Positions 24,432 to 36,835 are shown, counted from the first letter of the stretch. The stretch is DNA of 64,000 bases from Septoria linicola (GCA_024114885.1 CP099420.1:2914001-2978000), one strand, 5' to 3'. Made by a program: numbers and translations. The notes: generated by a model from the sequence alone, not told the origin.

Positions 24432-24495
24432 CAACAGACAACGTGCACAGGTCAATCGAGATGAACGCCGTTTGACCTGTGCACGTTGTCTGTTG
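24432..24495. repeat. Perfect 24-bp inverted repeat with 16-nt loop
   Basis: Arm 1 (24432-24455) starts CAACAGACAACG and ends AGGTCAA. Arm 2 (24472-24495) is its exact reverse complement. A 16-nt loop separates them, and pairing stops cleanly at both ends of the arms. The stem would be a very stable DNA cruciform or RNA hairpin. It lies in non-coding sequence far from both neighbouring genes. It could be the fold-back of a small RNA precursor, a remnant of a small inverted-repeat element or a regulatory palindrome. Confidence 0.9.
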
Positions 24496-25577
24496 AGGCT
24501 CTATTGATTGATCTGCTGCGTCGTCCGGCACCCTTCCCTTCCTCTCTGATGTGACGCGATCGACGCACATCTCATGCATTCGAGGCGGATTCGATTGCGC
24601 TTGTCGGCTCTCGAACGGCGCCCAAACACAACCCAGAGCTGGCCTGCAAATATGCTGTCTACACAAGTTACAAGAGATGAGTATCAAAAACGAGTTTAAC
24701 GTTCATCACCTCTGTGACAATTCGGAGAGATTCAAGTCTGGTTGAGACCTACCCTCAGGATATTGTGCCCAAACGGAATCATTCCCGTTCGATGGGTACT
24801 GCTTCTGGTCTAACGATGTCTCAAACCTTCTTCGAGCGTGAAGCCATTCGGAGAGTGCCATTATGAACCTCACCTCAAGCTCCGTGATCCTTACTGCTTT
24901 GTACAATTGGAGCCACAACTGCACATGGTACTGGAGACTCATTCGCGTCTTATGGCGCGAATTGCTATCACAAAAGGAAATCAGCTACGCGCTAGCAGAC
25001 TTCTCTTTGAAAGCCAGAGCCGGTAGAATGGCTACAAGGAGGCATTGCGATATTTTGTACGAACTCAAGGCTGCTCAAACGGGTCCACGTGCACTCTCAT
25101 GTCGTGCAACCAGTGCATACTTCAGCTGATCTGAACAACAATAGACGAATAGGTCTCGGCCGTAAGTCGGCGCGTTGGCGCACATCTTGGGCGTATGGCA
25201 CGCGGCTGCATTCCTTTGTCCCATTCCAATTCATTCTCAGCTTGCATAGGCACATCTTGACCGGGCTAACATCCACCAATAGCGAATGAGCGACTTTCAG
25301 TGATGATCACAAAGAAGTGCCTCAATACTGATATGGTTCGAATGATGAAAGGGCGTGGCTTATCCAAAGCGGCGGATCTTCTTCGAGTATTCTAGAAGAC
25401 TGTGCTAGAAGTGGATATCTACTACATATGGTCGTTGTTTGGACCACGCGACAGTGAGGAATTTGACCAGGCGCCCGACCTCTCAGGACCCAACCCCACC
25501 CAGCCTTAGGACATTTACGAGCAGGCTGCCTTGCACCATTACTACTCTTATGCTTCAGGCCTCGAGGACGCGTCGAC
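24496..25577. other. Spacer upstream of the DUF1996-WSC gene
   Basis: About 1.1 kb without a supported gene. Short open frames only. It should hold the promoter of the DUF1996-WSC gene. Confidence 0.35.
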
Positions 25578-28158
25578 ATGTATGCATCATGGATGCTTCA
25601 CGCTATTCTCGTGGCTTTCTGCGTGGAGAATGTGAACGCATTTTGGCGCATGAACTGTGCTCACATACAGCGAGGTCGAGTTGATCCCCTGGTCAGCCCG
25701 GGACGTATCGCCGGCCATGCACATTCTATTATCGGAGGCTCAAGTAAGCATTATCGCTCGAAACGTGAGGCATGACTGACGGTAATCAGACATTGGTATT
25801 AATTCCACATACGAATCCATGGTAAACTCGGAATGTACATCCTGTGAAATCACTGCAGACAAATCAGCTTACTGGTCGCCAACGCTGTACTACAACTATC
25901 CAAATGGTAGTTACTTGGAGGTTCCTCACAACGGAGGCGTGGCATACTACCTGGGTCGAGGACCCAACACCAACCAGACCATACCATTCCCAAATGGGCT
26001 CAACATTCTCTCTGGCAACATGGCAGCAAGAAGCTACGACAATACCACCTACACGTGGGGAAATGGTAATGATGCGCTTGGGCTTTATTTCCTGTCGAGC
26101 AGTGGCACTAAAATCGCGCAGCGACATACCCTGGGCGACCTATCGCTGACCGAGTCTCTTTCGCTTGCTTGAGGGACAACCAGCCACCTGAACAGCCGTA
26201 AGTGAAACAACTGCCTTTTGGCAGCCAAGCTCTACAGTTCCGTGCTTTGCACCCGTGTCACGGCACGCTATGCTCAGACCGGAAGAGCTCCAGCCTCGAA
26301 CACATCAGAGATCCGCTAACGATTCTTGTTATTATAGCTACATGTTTGAAACTGATTGTACCTTTCATTCTTCCCCGATCTCGTACTGTTCTAACATTTT
26401 GCAGGTCCGTACGGAATGCGTGCTCAGATCCACTACCAAAGCTGTTGGAATGGTCGCGAGCTTTACAAGGCTGACAACAGCCATGTCGCGTATCAAAGTC
26501 AGATCGACAACGGAGTTTGTCCACCAACGCATCCAATTCAGATTCCTCACATTTTCCTGGAGGTGCTGTACAGCGTGGCAAACGTGCCGAAAGAAGCTGG
26601 TGGCCACTTTGTGTTCGCTCAGGGCGATCCTACCGGCTACGGCTTTCACGGCGACTTTCAGAACGGATGGGACTTCGATGTACTTTCAGAAGCAGTCAGA
26701 GATTGCTTGAGTGTCGAGAACTTCGGCACAATCAGCGAATGCCCAGTACTATTCAGGCATCAGACTTCGGGATACAAGTTCAACTGCCCAGAACGTCCTC
26801 CTCAAATCGGCGAGCAGGTTACAGGCCTGATCTCGAAATTGCCAGGTTGCAACCAGATTGTCAATGGTCCTGCTGCAGCACCAATGGCGTCCAACGTATG
26901 CCCAGCGGGCTCGCCACAGCCTTCCGTCACCAGCACTCGAGATTCAATCTCGCAACCAACTGCTCAGGTATCTCCAGGAGCATCATGGGGAACGAACTCA
27001 CTGCAAAGATATGTAGGGTGCTACAACGATAGTGGCGCTGCCATACGCACGCTGAACTCCGTACGCACTGCGAACTACACTGCTATGACTGTGGACTATT
27101 GCCAGGACTTCTGCAAGAGCAAAGGATATCGCCTGAGTGGTGTTGAGTGGGGACAGGAGGCAAGTCAGAGTCGAGACAGAGCCGATGAATATCATGCTGA
27201 CAACGTCAGTGCTGGTGCGACAGTGGCATCAACCCGACCTCACGAGTCTATCAGATGACCGTTGGCGGTGTCGATGGATGCACCTGGAACTGTGGCGGCA
27301 CCATGACAAGAGGCGGCACACAGCAGATCTGCGGCGGTCTCAACTGGATCTCGATCTACAACAACACAGACCCGTCGTTCGTCGCCTTCGGAAGCAACGA
27401 GAATAGTGCTGCGAACAGACCTCCGGATCTTCCCATCAAACCCCTGCCCAGCAACTATGTTGGATGTGCCACAGACCAGTATCAAAACAGCGGTCGAGCA
27501 CTCACAGGGGCCTCACTCTCACAACTGAATATGAGCTCTACAATTTGCGCTAGATTCTGCGGATCATCAAATGGAGGCCGAGGCTACCAATTCTACGGCA
27601 CAGAATATGGCTCACAATGCTTCTGCGGCAACGCTCTCGCTGGCTCAAACTTCCTCATGACTGCAACTTCAACTCCTCGAAACACAACCTGTAGCACGCG
27701 CTGCACTGGCGTTGGCGACGAGATCTGTGGTGGCGCAAATGCTATCTCTCTCTACAGAAACACGACTCATGTGGCTCCACGGATAAAGTCTCCCATTGGT
27801 AAGTACACGCAGAAGAACTGCTTGACAGATCCCAATGGAAGCGGTGGGAGAGCCCTCACGGATTATCGTACTACAAGCAATGTTATGACTGCGGACTTGT
27901 GTGTCAAGACTTGCTTGGGACGGAGGTTCAAGTATGCTGGTGTGGAGTATGGGACTGAGTAAGTACTCCGACTAACCACTCCTATGTGCTTTACTAACGA
28001 GAAAATGTAGATGCTATTGTGGCAACACGATCAACGCTGCTTCCGGCGCACAGGCACGAACGTGTTCGATTGGTAATTTGGTTTTGTGTGCGGGAGATTC
28101 GACGCAGTACTGTGGGGGAAGTGCCTGGATGAACTTGTACTATTCTGCGACGCTGTAA
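25578..28158 (+). CDS. Secreted DUF1996 protein with three WSC domains
   Basis: Secreted or wall-associated protein of about 729 residues. Seven exons: 25578-25743, 25790-26065, 26122-26197, 26338-26357, 26405-27159, 27210-27958 and 28011-28158. Exon 4 is only 20 nt, and the intron at 27160-27209 has a GC donor (GCAAGT). These unusual junctions are supported because the joined protein matches the family: GHAHSIIGGSNIGINSTYE, YPGRPIADRVSFACLRDNQ, EQPYMFETDCPYGMRAQIH, SCWNGRELYKADNSHVAY and GVCPPTHPIQIPHIF. DUF1996 covers about residues 40-330. Three Cys-rich WSC modules follow, starting near residues 378 (RYVGCYNDSG), 511 (NYVGCATDQYQNSG) and 629. WSC modules bind polysaccharide in known proteins. 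A signal peptide ends near VNA-FWRM. No GPI or membrane segment is seen at the C-terminus (WMNLYYSATL). Confidence 0.88.
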
Positions 28159-28500
28159 GAGATGGGCCTAGATAGAGTGATAATGGGGTGTGATGGACTA
28201 GCTAGTGATTGCGCAGACTGCTGATGAATGAAATGTTTTAACTTTATCCTATCAAAGAGGCGCAACCGAGGCAGCGTATTCCTGGAGTCGATATACCCCT
28301 TGCGCGGTTAGACAGGAGACAGGCTCGTTGCACAGTCTACGATCTAGATCCTTGGTCGCCTAGCGGACGACGTAGGAATGTACCTCTGGCATGGTGCGTC
28401 GCAGGTCCCATTCCTGTACTACGTGCTGCCCAAACACGTCAAACATCCGCTCAACACATCGTGTCGCGGTGTCAAGCATGGTATCAAGCATTACAGGATC
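28159..28500. other. Short intergenic spacer
   Basis: About 340 bases between two plus-strand secreted-protein genes, containing the terminator of the first and the promoter of the second. No other element is clear. Confidence 0.35.
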
Positions 28501-29134
28501 ATGATCACCATGCAGCGCGCGCTCCTAGTGGCGCTTCTTCCACTTGTGACTGCACAGGCGATCGTCACGCCAAGTAAGTATTGATGGTTGTGCAACATGG
28601 GATGACCACAACTGACCACCAACAGCTGAGCTCCCACCAACAGCTGCTGATGCATCGCCTCAGACTCCAGGTCCAGCGAACAATGGCCTAGCTCCAGTCT
28701 CGTACAGCTACGCATACACATACACGACTCCAACCACAGTCTGGAACGCTCCAAGTTTTCCTACAACTGCGCCAGATGCTGTTCCAGCTTGCGCCGACTA
28801 CGAGACTTTGTGTCCATCGCAGGACAGGCAGACTTGTCAAGATTCTTTCGGCGCCATCTATGGTGTCACTTGCGATCACAGATTCTCGGGTACTGTGATC
28901 ACTTCGTTCGGCAAGCATCGCGCCAGAGATATGATGGGCAAGAGGTACAATTCTGGTACGCTGGATGCGTGCCTTGGATTTTGCGATCATTACGATGGCA
29001 TGTCGTGCATCGGCAATGATTTCCGCGATGGGGAATGTGCGAACTACGCTGCGGTTTTTGGAACAATTGCTGAAGTTGGAAAGCTGGCTTTGTGGCGGCA
29101 AAGTGATGGTAATGCTGTTGGCATGGGCATGTAA
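28501..29134 (+). CDS. Small secreted cysteine-containing protein
   Basis: Predicted secreted protein of about 193 residues with no family I recognise. Exons 28501-28573 and 28626-29134 are joined by removing a 52-nt intron (GTAAGT..CAACAG). The N-terminus MITMQRALLVALLPLVTAQA is a signal peptide; the second Met (28510) is an equally good start. A Pro/Thr/Tyr-rich stretch (SYSYAYTYTTPTTVWN) precedes a Cys-rich part: CADYETLCPSQDRQTCQD, GVTCDHRF, ACLGFCDHYDGMSC and GECANYAAVFG. The spacing resembles PAN/Apple-like or effector-type secreted proteins. The gene follows the DUF1996-WSC gene on the same strand and closes the secreted block. Confidence 0.7.
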
Positions 29135-29227
29135 GCTAAAATTGAACTGTGGAAGTCTAGCTGCAGGTGTCTGGTATTGCTTGATAGGTCGTGAATGCTG
29201 TCTCTCGTTTGATACCTTCAGTCGGTC

Positions 29228-30564
29228 TCAAGTCAGTAGCTCGGCTTCATCCGACTCACTATCCTGGATGATAGGCTCTGAGAACGGCATTTGCGCTTGT
29301 GAAAGGGCATGGAGAGGCTTTCGTTTCCGCACGGGATCGCTTCGGAGTGTCGCGGGCTTTTTGAGCTTTGATGGGCCTGCTTCCTCATCACTACTCTCCT
29401 CTATCTCAGGCCACTGGTCCTGCAGTGGCTCATCTTCCGCATCGCTTGACTCCGAGTCATCTTCCAACACAGCTGCTAGCCCTTTCTCCGCTCTCTTAGG
29501 CTTGAAAATGGCCTTGACCTCTTTCTCTCCACGCATGCGCAAGCTCAATTCTTTGACCAAGTCTATCCATTGCATTCCGCAGCCGCACACTGGACAGGTG
29601 CCAGTGGATCGAGTCAAGATGTCGCCGTGTGTTCCAGACTTGGAATGCGATTGGAAATGAGACGACAGGCATTGCAGGTGCGATCCAGCAGAGCAGCCAT
29701 CTCGAGGACAAGTGAGCGTCGCAGCCCCAGAAGTCGCGAGCTTAGTGCGGCAGATAGAGCAGTCCGGTAAAGTTTTGGTGCCATCGAAAAGCTTCTGACT
29801 CTTCTCTAGATGCTGCTTGAGACTTGTGTAGCCTACATCGAGTGCCTGTATGCCGGCTGATTCAATGCTCACAGGCTGAGCGTCGCTTCTGCCTTTATTT
29901 GTAGACTTCTGAGCGCGACATGACTCGTCGAATTGGACTGCAAAGCCGTTCGGTAAGCTCTCCGTGGTTTGCTCAACCAGCCTATTCCAGAGTCGGTGCA
30001 CATCCTCGCAATAGAAAGTGAGTTGAAGAGGCCACAGTCTGAAACTCCTGGCTCGAAGAAGCAGGTGCAGATTTCGCAGACGTTCCGTCAAAGATAGGCG
30101 CGGACGCTTCGAGCGCTTCCTGACTTTACCCGTCTTGGGTGAAATGCGCGAAGTCATCTTTGCTTGTGTGATGCGTGAGTCTGGAGTGATGTGTCGTGTC
30201 ATCTGTGGATTTTGCCAGGCCCATCTGGGATCTGATTGTTAGCATACATGTCATGGGCTAGTTGTAGGATATCTATAGTGTCCCAAGAGCTCGATTGCGT
30301 ACACAGACGCGCCTTTGGCACGACTCACTCGAATTGCAAGGCGGCGATCTTGCTTGGAAAGCCCGTCACGAGACACGTCATTTCCCAAGGTCGTAGAGAG
30401 TCCTTGGAGGTTCTCACAGCGCCTCCTTTTGATTCGCCATTGTGTTGACGAAGCCGTCGCGGTGGATGAGGTGTGCTTCCTATGTAGAGGCTGGAGTGCC
30501 GCGCGATCGACCTCAACAAGTAGCACACGTACAATGCAGGAATAGGCGCAATGCATTTCTCCAT
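29228..30564 (-). CDS. SLX1: Structure-specific endonuclease subunit SLX1
   Basis: GIY-YIG nuclease that, with SLX4, cuts branched DNA such as Holliday junctions and 5' flaps in the nucleus. Exon 1 is 30564-30329, the intron is 30328-30225 (104 nt; GTGAGT donor, GCTAAC branch, CCCAG acceptor), and exon 2 is 30224-29228, giving about 410 residues. The nuclease domain shows ALYVCYLLRS, SSLYIGSTPHPPRRLRQHNG, then PWEMTCLVTGFPSKIAALQFE, with EWAWQNP completed by the splice. A RING/PHD-like Cys-rich region follows around residues 235-290 (CSICRTKL, CPRDGCSAGSHLQC, CPVCGCGMQW). The C-terminus is acidic and Ser-rich with basic nuclear-signal patches. It is divergent from the KDM5 gene. Two ACGCGT boxes lie 15 and 37 bases before its ATG. 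Confidence 0.9.
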
Positions 30565-31102
30565 TGCACAGGTTGATCACGCGTGTGCACATGGCAGAAA
30601 ACGCGTGTTGTGTTGTGTTGTGGGTGAAGTCAGCAGCAGCGTCGGACAGCACCTCGCAACTTCCCGACGTCAGCTCAATGATCCCTGCGAGATGGCCCCG
30701 AATCGGGTCTAGCGCGGCGTCGCATCTCAAATCTGGACACTGAGCACTGGACACCAAATCTCGTCACTGTGTCGCCTTTACTGTGTTTTGCACAGTCAGT
30801 GCTAGAATTACTCACGAGTGATCTGCCGGTTTTCGACTGTGTACATATATCGTGACTTCCATTGCGGTGTCGATGTTGTACGACCAGAAATAATCAGCCA
30901 TACGTGGTAGACTAGCCGAAGCCCGCTTTCGCCTGGCTTTGGCTGTTCCATACCCTCACTTCCCTTCCCTCCAACTTCAGCACGGCTGCCTACTTCCTCC
31001 ACCACTCCGCCGACAACAACACGACGCACGGGACGGCGCCGATACTGCCACGAGACACGACGACGAGTCTGGTCAGCCGAATGCAGCGGTAGCCACGCGA
31101 CA
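30565..31102. other. Bidirectional promoter region SLX1 / KDM5
   Basis: This 538-base divergent spacer contains ACGCGT at 30579-30584 and 30601-30606 and a short TGTTG repeat tract just after. It probably drives both SLX1 (minus) and the KDM5 gene (plus). Confidence 0.5.
30579..30606. promoter_or_regulatory. Pair of ACGCGT (MCB-like) boxes
   Basis: Two palindromic ACGCGT hexamers with 16 bases between them lie immediately upstream of SLX1. In yeasts this hexamer is the MBF site at G1/S genes, including DNA replication and repair genes. Several other ACGCGT hexamers occur elsewhere in the window, so only the pairing and position next to a repair gene argue for function. Confidence 0.35.
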
Positions 31103-34100
31103 ATGGTGCAGCCACCACATGGCGGCGGCGGCCCAGTAGCCATGGCCGCACCGTCGCCCATAGCTGGTCCCTCGACGACCACCGACTCTCCAGGTCCATC
31201 ATCGAAGAAGCAGTCCAAGATGCCTGCTGTGCCTGGAACATTGAATGGCCCGCCTTCCGGCAATAATCATAGCATTCCACTCAGCGCACGTCGTGCTGAG
31301 GCTCTGGATCTCAATTCGGTCGAGCGCAGAGGACAGCCGAACATGCGACCGTATCCCGAGAAGAGATCACGACTGTTCGATATCCCGAATGCGCCCATAT
31401 ATCGACCCACCGAGGAGGAATTCCGCGACCCGATGGAGTACATGCGAAAGATTGCCCCGGAAGGCAGCAAGTACGGTATTGTGAAGATTGTGCCTCCGCA
31501 AACCTGGAATCCGTCATTTGCCATCAATACGGAGGTACGTTGTGTTCTACGATCACCGGAAAAGACTTGGTAGCACTTTCACGAACACATGGCTAACATA
31601 ACGTTCGAATAGCGTTTCCACTTCCGAACGCGACGACAAGAGCTGAATTCCGTGGAGGGTGGTAACAGAGTGAACAACGATTACCTCGATCAGCTCGCCA
31701 AATTCCACAAGCAGAACGGTCACAATCTAAATCGTTTCCCGAGCGTCGACAAGCGACCATTGGACCTTTATCGACTAAAGAAGACGGTGGAACGAAAAGG
31801 TGGCTTTGAAGCGGTCTGCAAGGGCAAGAGGTGGGCTGAAGTCGGTCGAGATCTGGGCTACAGCGGTAAGATCATGTCATCGCTGTCCACGTCGCTCAAG
31901 AATTCATATCAAAAGTGGCTCTTGCCATATGAAGAGTACCTGAGAGTGGCCAAGCCCGGCGTACATCAACAGCTCGAGATTATGAATGGTGGACCATACA
32001 CGCCATCGCCAGGACCCTCGCCCGTCAAACGACCGCCTGGACCGATGCCTGGCGAACATGCGCCTATCATGCAAGCGTCCGCAGCTTTGCACGCCTCGCT
32101 TGGTGGCCCGAACCAGCATCCACCATTCCCGGGCAACCACGAAATTATGCACCCCGTGTACCACCGCGATGGACCCCCTTCTCAATTCGGAACACCGCAG
32201 GCAGGTCCGTCCCAGCCTCCTAGCACCGGAGGCTTCACGCCCGTGAATGCCGGAGGATTTACTCCAGTCAACGCTCAACCACCTCCTCCTGGGCCGGGTG
32301 GCTTCACTGCAGTAAACGGCGTGAACGGAATGCATCACTCTAACAATGGCACTCCGCAGCGTACTCTCGACAGCACGCCACAGCAATTGGCCCCACAACA
32401 CATTGCACCCACCGCAACTGCTGCTCTGAAGCGGCCCCACTCAGAATTGACGCCAGACGAGGTCTCGTCCCTGGAGAGGCGTAGCAAGCGCTTGCGGAAA
32501 GACGTTCCGACAGTGGCTGGCAGTAACATGCACCACTCACGCATGGGTATGAAGCAGTTGCAGGCAAATCGCGAGCGTGGCAACTATAGTCCTGGCGAAG
32601 TGTGCGAGAATTGCCTGAAGCCAGATGAACCACATAAGCAGCTGAAGTGCGAAAGCTGTGGCGACGCATATCACATGTACTGTCTGGAACCACCTCTGAA
32701 GCAGGCTCCTCCACACGAGTGGCATTGCCCGCGATGCTTGGTTGGAACCAACGAGTATGGCTTTGACGAAGGAGACGTGTACTCCTTGTCAGGGTTCCAA
32801 AGAAAAGCAAACGAGTTCAAGATGCATCACTTCAATACCATGCCACGCCAGTACAGTCCTTTCAACGAGACCAAACATCACTTGACCGAAGACGACGTGG
32901 AACGAGAGTTCTGGCGATTGGTTGAGGATATTTCTGACACCACTGAAGTCGAGTATGGCGCTGACATCCACTCCACGACACATGGTAGCGGCTTTCCGAC
33001 GATCGAGAAGCATCCTCGCGACCCTTACTCCACAGATCCTTGGAATCTCAACATCATGCCGCTCGACAAGGAGTCACTATTTCGGCATATCAAGTCTGAT
33101 GTGTCGGGCATGACAGTCCCTTGGCTGTACGTTGGCATGATATTCTCAACTTTCTGCTGGCACAATGAGGACCACTACACGTACTCTGCGAACTACCAGC
33201 ATTTTGGTGAAACCAAGACTTGGTACGGCATACCTGGTGAGGACTCCTACAAGTTTGAGGAGGCAATGAAGAAGGAGGTTCCAGAGCTGTTCGAAACACA
33301 ACCAGACTTACTGTTCCAGCTGGTCACTCTTGCGAGGCCCGAAAAGCTGAGAAGGAATGGAGTGCGAGTATACGCTATCGACCAGCATGCCGGCGAATTC
33401 GTGATCACATTTCCTCGTGCTTACCACGCTGGCTTCAATCAGGGTTTCAACTTCAATGAGGCTGTCAACTTTGCGCCGCACGATTGGGAGCCATACGGAG
33501 AGGAGGGTGTCAGACGACTGAGAGACTACAGGAAGCAACCATGCTTTTCTCATGATGAAATGCTCCTCACAGCTGCGTCGCGAGACAACTCGATCAGGAC
33601 ATCCAAGTGGCTTGCGCCCGCTCTAGAACGCATGCGTGATGAGGAGCTTTCCTCTCGTCAGCACTTCATTGGCGGCCCCAACGCCGAGGCCGGCACCCAG
33701 CAGCAAGAACCGTATACTGGTCCTCGGTATGTGCATGAGCCGGCAACAATCGACGCCACAACCGAAGAGGAAGAAGTCATCTGTACTTTCTGCAAAGCCT
33801 ATTGCCATCTCTCGCGATATATTTGCAAGAAGACCAAGAAGGTGCTTTGCCTGTTGCACGCCGGCAGCTACGAGTGCTGTGATGCCCTGGAATCAGAACG
33901 CTACTCTGGCCAAAATGGCGAACACGCCATTTCCTACAGGATGACGGATGATGCCCTTACATCAACAGTGCAGAAAGTGGTGGACAAAGCCAACATTCCC
34001 GAGGCATGGGCTGCTAAGGTGGATAAGGAGCTGGATGATAGCTCACGCCCCTCATTAAAACATCTGAGGACGCTGTTAACCGAGGGCGATAAGATCCAAT

Positions 34101-36835
34101 TCGATCTTCCTCAATTGCCAGATCTCCGGCGCTTCGTGGAACGGTGCAATGAGTGGGTTGAAGAGGCCACTAACTACATCACCCGCAAGCAGACGAACCG
34201 ACGCAAGAGCGAGAAGGTGTGGCGCAAGGGGACTAAAGCTGCTGAGCAAGAGGAGCGCGACAGAGAGCTTCGCAAGATTTCCAACATTTACAATCTGCTC
34301 GACAGCGCCGATAAGATTGGCTTCGACTGCCCAGAGATTGTCACGTTGCGGGAGCGTGCCTCGAACATTGAGGACTTCCAGAAGGACGCCAATGCGGCAC
34401 TCGGTGACATTCTAGCGAAGAAAACTGAAGACTTCGAAGAGCTTCTCGAACGTGCGAAGGATTTCCATGTGGATATGCCCGAGATAGAGAGCATTGAAAA
34501 GGTGCTCAAGCGACTGCGATGGAATGATGCGGCAAAGGCCAAGAAGCCCAATGCAGACACACAGCAGCAAGCACAGACTTTGAAGGACATCGAAAAATTC
34601 CTCGCTGAAGGATCAGAAATCGGTGTGCCAGACACGAATCCGGACATTATCTTCTTCAAGGAGCACAAAGCGCAGGGTGAGTTGTGGGAGCAGAAAGCAA
34701 AGGAACTCATGGCTGTCGAGCAAGTGCATTACCAACAGCTGGATGCTCTTTCACGACAAGCCTCGACGCTACCTGTCACTCCAGAGACGCTTGCTGCGGT
34801 AGACGCCATCCTCAAAAAGCAACGCGAAATACAAGATAAGATAGCATCACTTGTTGAGCGTAGCAAGGACCCAGACTTCCGCAAGCGTCCGCACTATAAC
34901 GAGATGAAGGAGGTGATGGATGCGTTGGACGAGCTCCAAAGCAAGCCTAGCGGCACTATCGACCTCGAGAAGGAGTCAAAACGACACGAAGACTGGATGC
35001 GACGCGGCAAGAAGTTGTTCGGCAAAGCCAATGCGCCACTGCATATTTTGCAGCAACATATGAACCAGGTTGATGTCCGCAACCAGTCCTGCTTCGACAT
35101 CGAAGATAAACCACGAGGCCCCGTTGAACCGTCTTCGAGAGCAGGCAGCCCGATAGAAGGAGATTTGCCTGTCACGGAAGGCAGCACTTCGAGCCGGGAT
35201 GTTTTCTGTATATGCCGCAAGTCTGAGGCTGGTATGATGATTGAGTGTGAGATTTGCCACGAATGGTACCATGGAAAGTGTCTCAAGATCGCCCGTGGTA
35301 AGGTGAAGGAGGATGATAAGTACACCTGCCCGATCTGCGACTGGCGAGTCAAGATTCCACGCGATGCCGCGCGACCCAAGCTGGAAGATTTGCAGTCTTG
35401 GTTCGATGAATTGGAAACACTGCCATTCCAGCCTGTGGAGGAGAAGACCTTGTCCAATATATGCGAATACGGCCAGGTCTTCCGCGACTTTGTGCGACCA
35501 TACGTCGAGCCAGCAATGGAGCCGACTCCCGAGGAAGTCAGCATTCTTCGCTTCTATCTGCGCAAGGTGGAAGGCGCCGATATCCTTCTGGCGCAGGAGA
35601 CAAACTACCTTCGCCAGCAGTTGCACAGATTGGCCAAGGTCGCACCAGAGCCTCCGCCGATGACAGACGCATCTCATTCCACCCGGAAGCCACGGCCGAC
35701 AAAACAGCAGAAGCTAATGGCACAACTCGGGATTACCAATCCGGACGACCTGCCCACGCAATACAAGATGAAGCCACACGTTGCAAAGCGGAAGCAGTCG
35801 GATGTGATCAGCGGAATGCCACTGCAGCCGACGATGAACAGCGCCTCGCCACCGGGTTCCACGACACCTGGGTTGCCAGGGTCCTCACACTCCGCACAGC
35901 CATATCCCTCAGGCCTTACGCCAGTGCCCCAAGAAAAGGTTCGCAAGCATCTCACAGCACTTGCTATTCAGGTTCTTGGCACGACTGCAGGGCACCCGAT
36001 TGTTGACGAATTCCTGGCACAAGAGCCGCACGCGAATCGCGACCGTCTGCTCAAGGTCAAGGCTGTCCTTGAGCTTAGCGATGCGTCCTCTTTCACGACA
36101 GATCTGGACACGTTCAAAACCAAAGTCAACTCTATGCCAATGCCTGCTGCACACACGCCTGGAATCGGCTACGAAACGCCTCAAGAGCGCCACTTAGCCG
36201 CTGTGCAGCAACGACAGAATAGTCAAGCGCGCGAGCAGTCGATCTTTCCCAACGCTTCCAACGATATGTACCAGTCGATGACTTCGCAGCCTCAGCAACG
36301 TCTTGGATCTCCTGCGATGTTCCACGGATACAGCAGCAACGGACCGTCTCCACCGCCACCAGGTTTTGGCTCCCAGATTTTCGGCATGAACGACATGTTC
36401 AGCACGCCAACGACACAGGCTGGGAGTCAGGCACTCAACAACGGCATTCGCACTAGCCCAGACTTCGGTAACCGACAATCGGGCGGAACGATATCTAGTG
36501 GCATGCCGGGAGGAATGTTTGAGTCGCCTAAGCAGCCAGACGTCTCTTCCGCTTCGGCCACCGGCTTCATTACCACAGCTGGCATCAACAGCCCTGGCTT
36601 TGGCGGCAGCCAGCAAAGCGCCGGCGGGAACATGGACAATGTGTTTGCAGACCTGGTGCATGAGACCGATGACAGCTTTGGAGTTTCTGGTCTTGATAAC
36701 GCGAATGATGTGCGTGAGAGTAAAGAACTTGCGACGAGCGCTCCATCGGCCACCTCGGGCGATGTGGAAATGAAAGACACGACGGAAAGTGTTGAGATAA
36801 CCCATCAACTTGACGAGCAGAAGCAGGAAGCATAG
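31103..36835 (+). CDS. KDM5/JARID1-type histone H3K4 demethylase
   Basis: Nuclear chromatin enzyme of about 1,884 residues, expected to remove methyl groups from H3K4 using Fe(II) and 2-oxoglutarate. Exon 1 is 31103-31534, an intron occupies 31535-31612 (78 nt), and exon 2 runs 31613-36835. Domains in order: JmjN (about 94-138; IPNAPIYRPTEEEFRDPMEY), ARID (about 165-250), PHD1 (about 473-520; CENCLKPDEPHKQLKCESCG), JmjC (about 600-770) with iron ligands in FCWHNEDHYTYS (about 660) and the third His in RAYHAGFNQGFNFNEAVNF (about 748), C5HC2 zinc finger (about 867-915), a long helical PLU-1-type region, PHD2 (about 1342-1390; CICRKSEAGMMIECEICHEW), then a Pro/Gln/Gly-rich tail. All catalytic residues are present. 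The architecture matches fungal KdmB/Lid2-like proteins. A large antisense open frame near 35 kb is a shadow. Confidence 0.93.

Noticed and set aside
34894..35677. Large minus-strand open frames (216-233 codons) inside the KDM5 gene
   Set aside because: They are shadows of a strongly supported coding exon with all KDM5 domains, and their translations show no domain.
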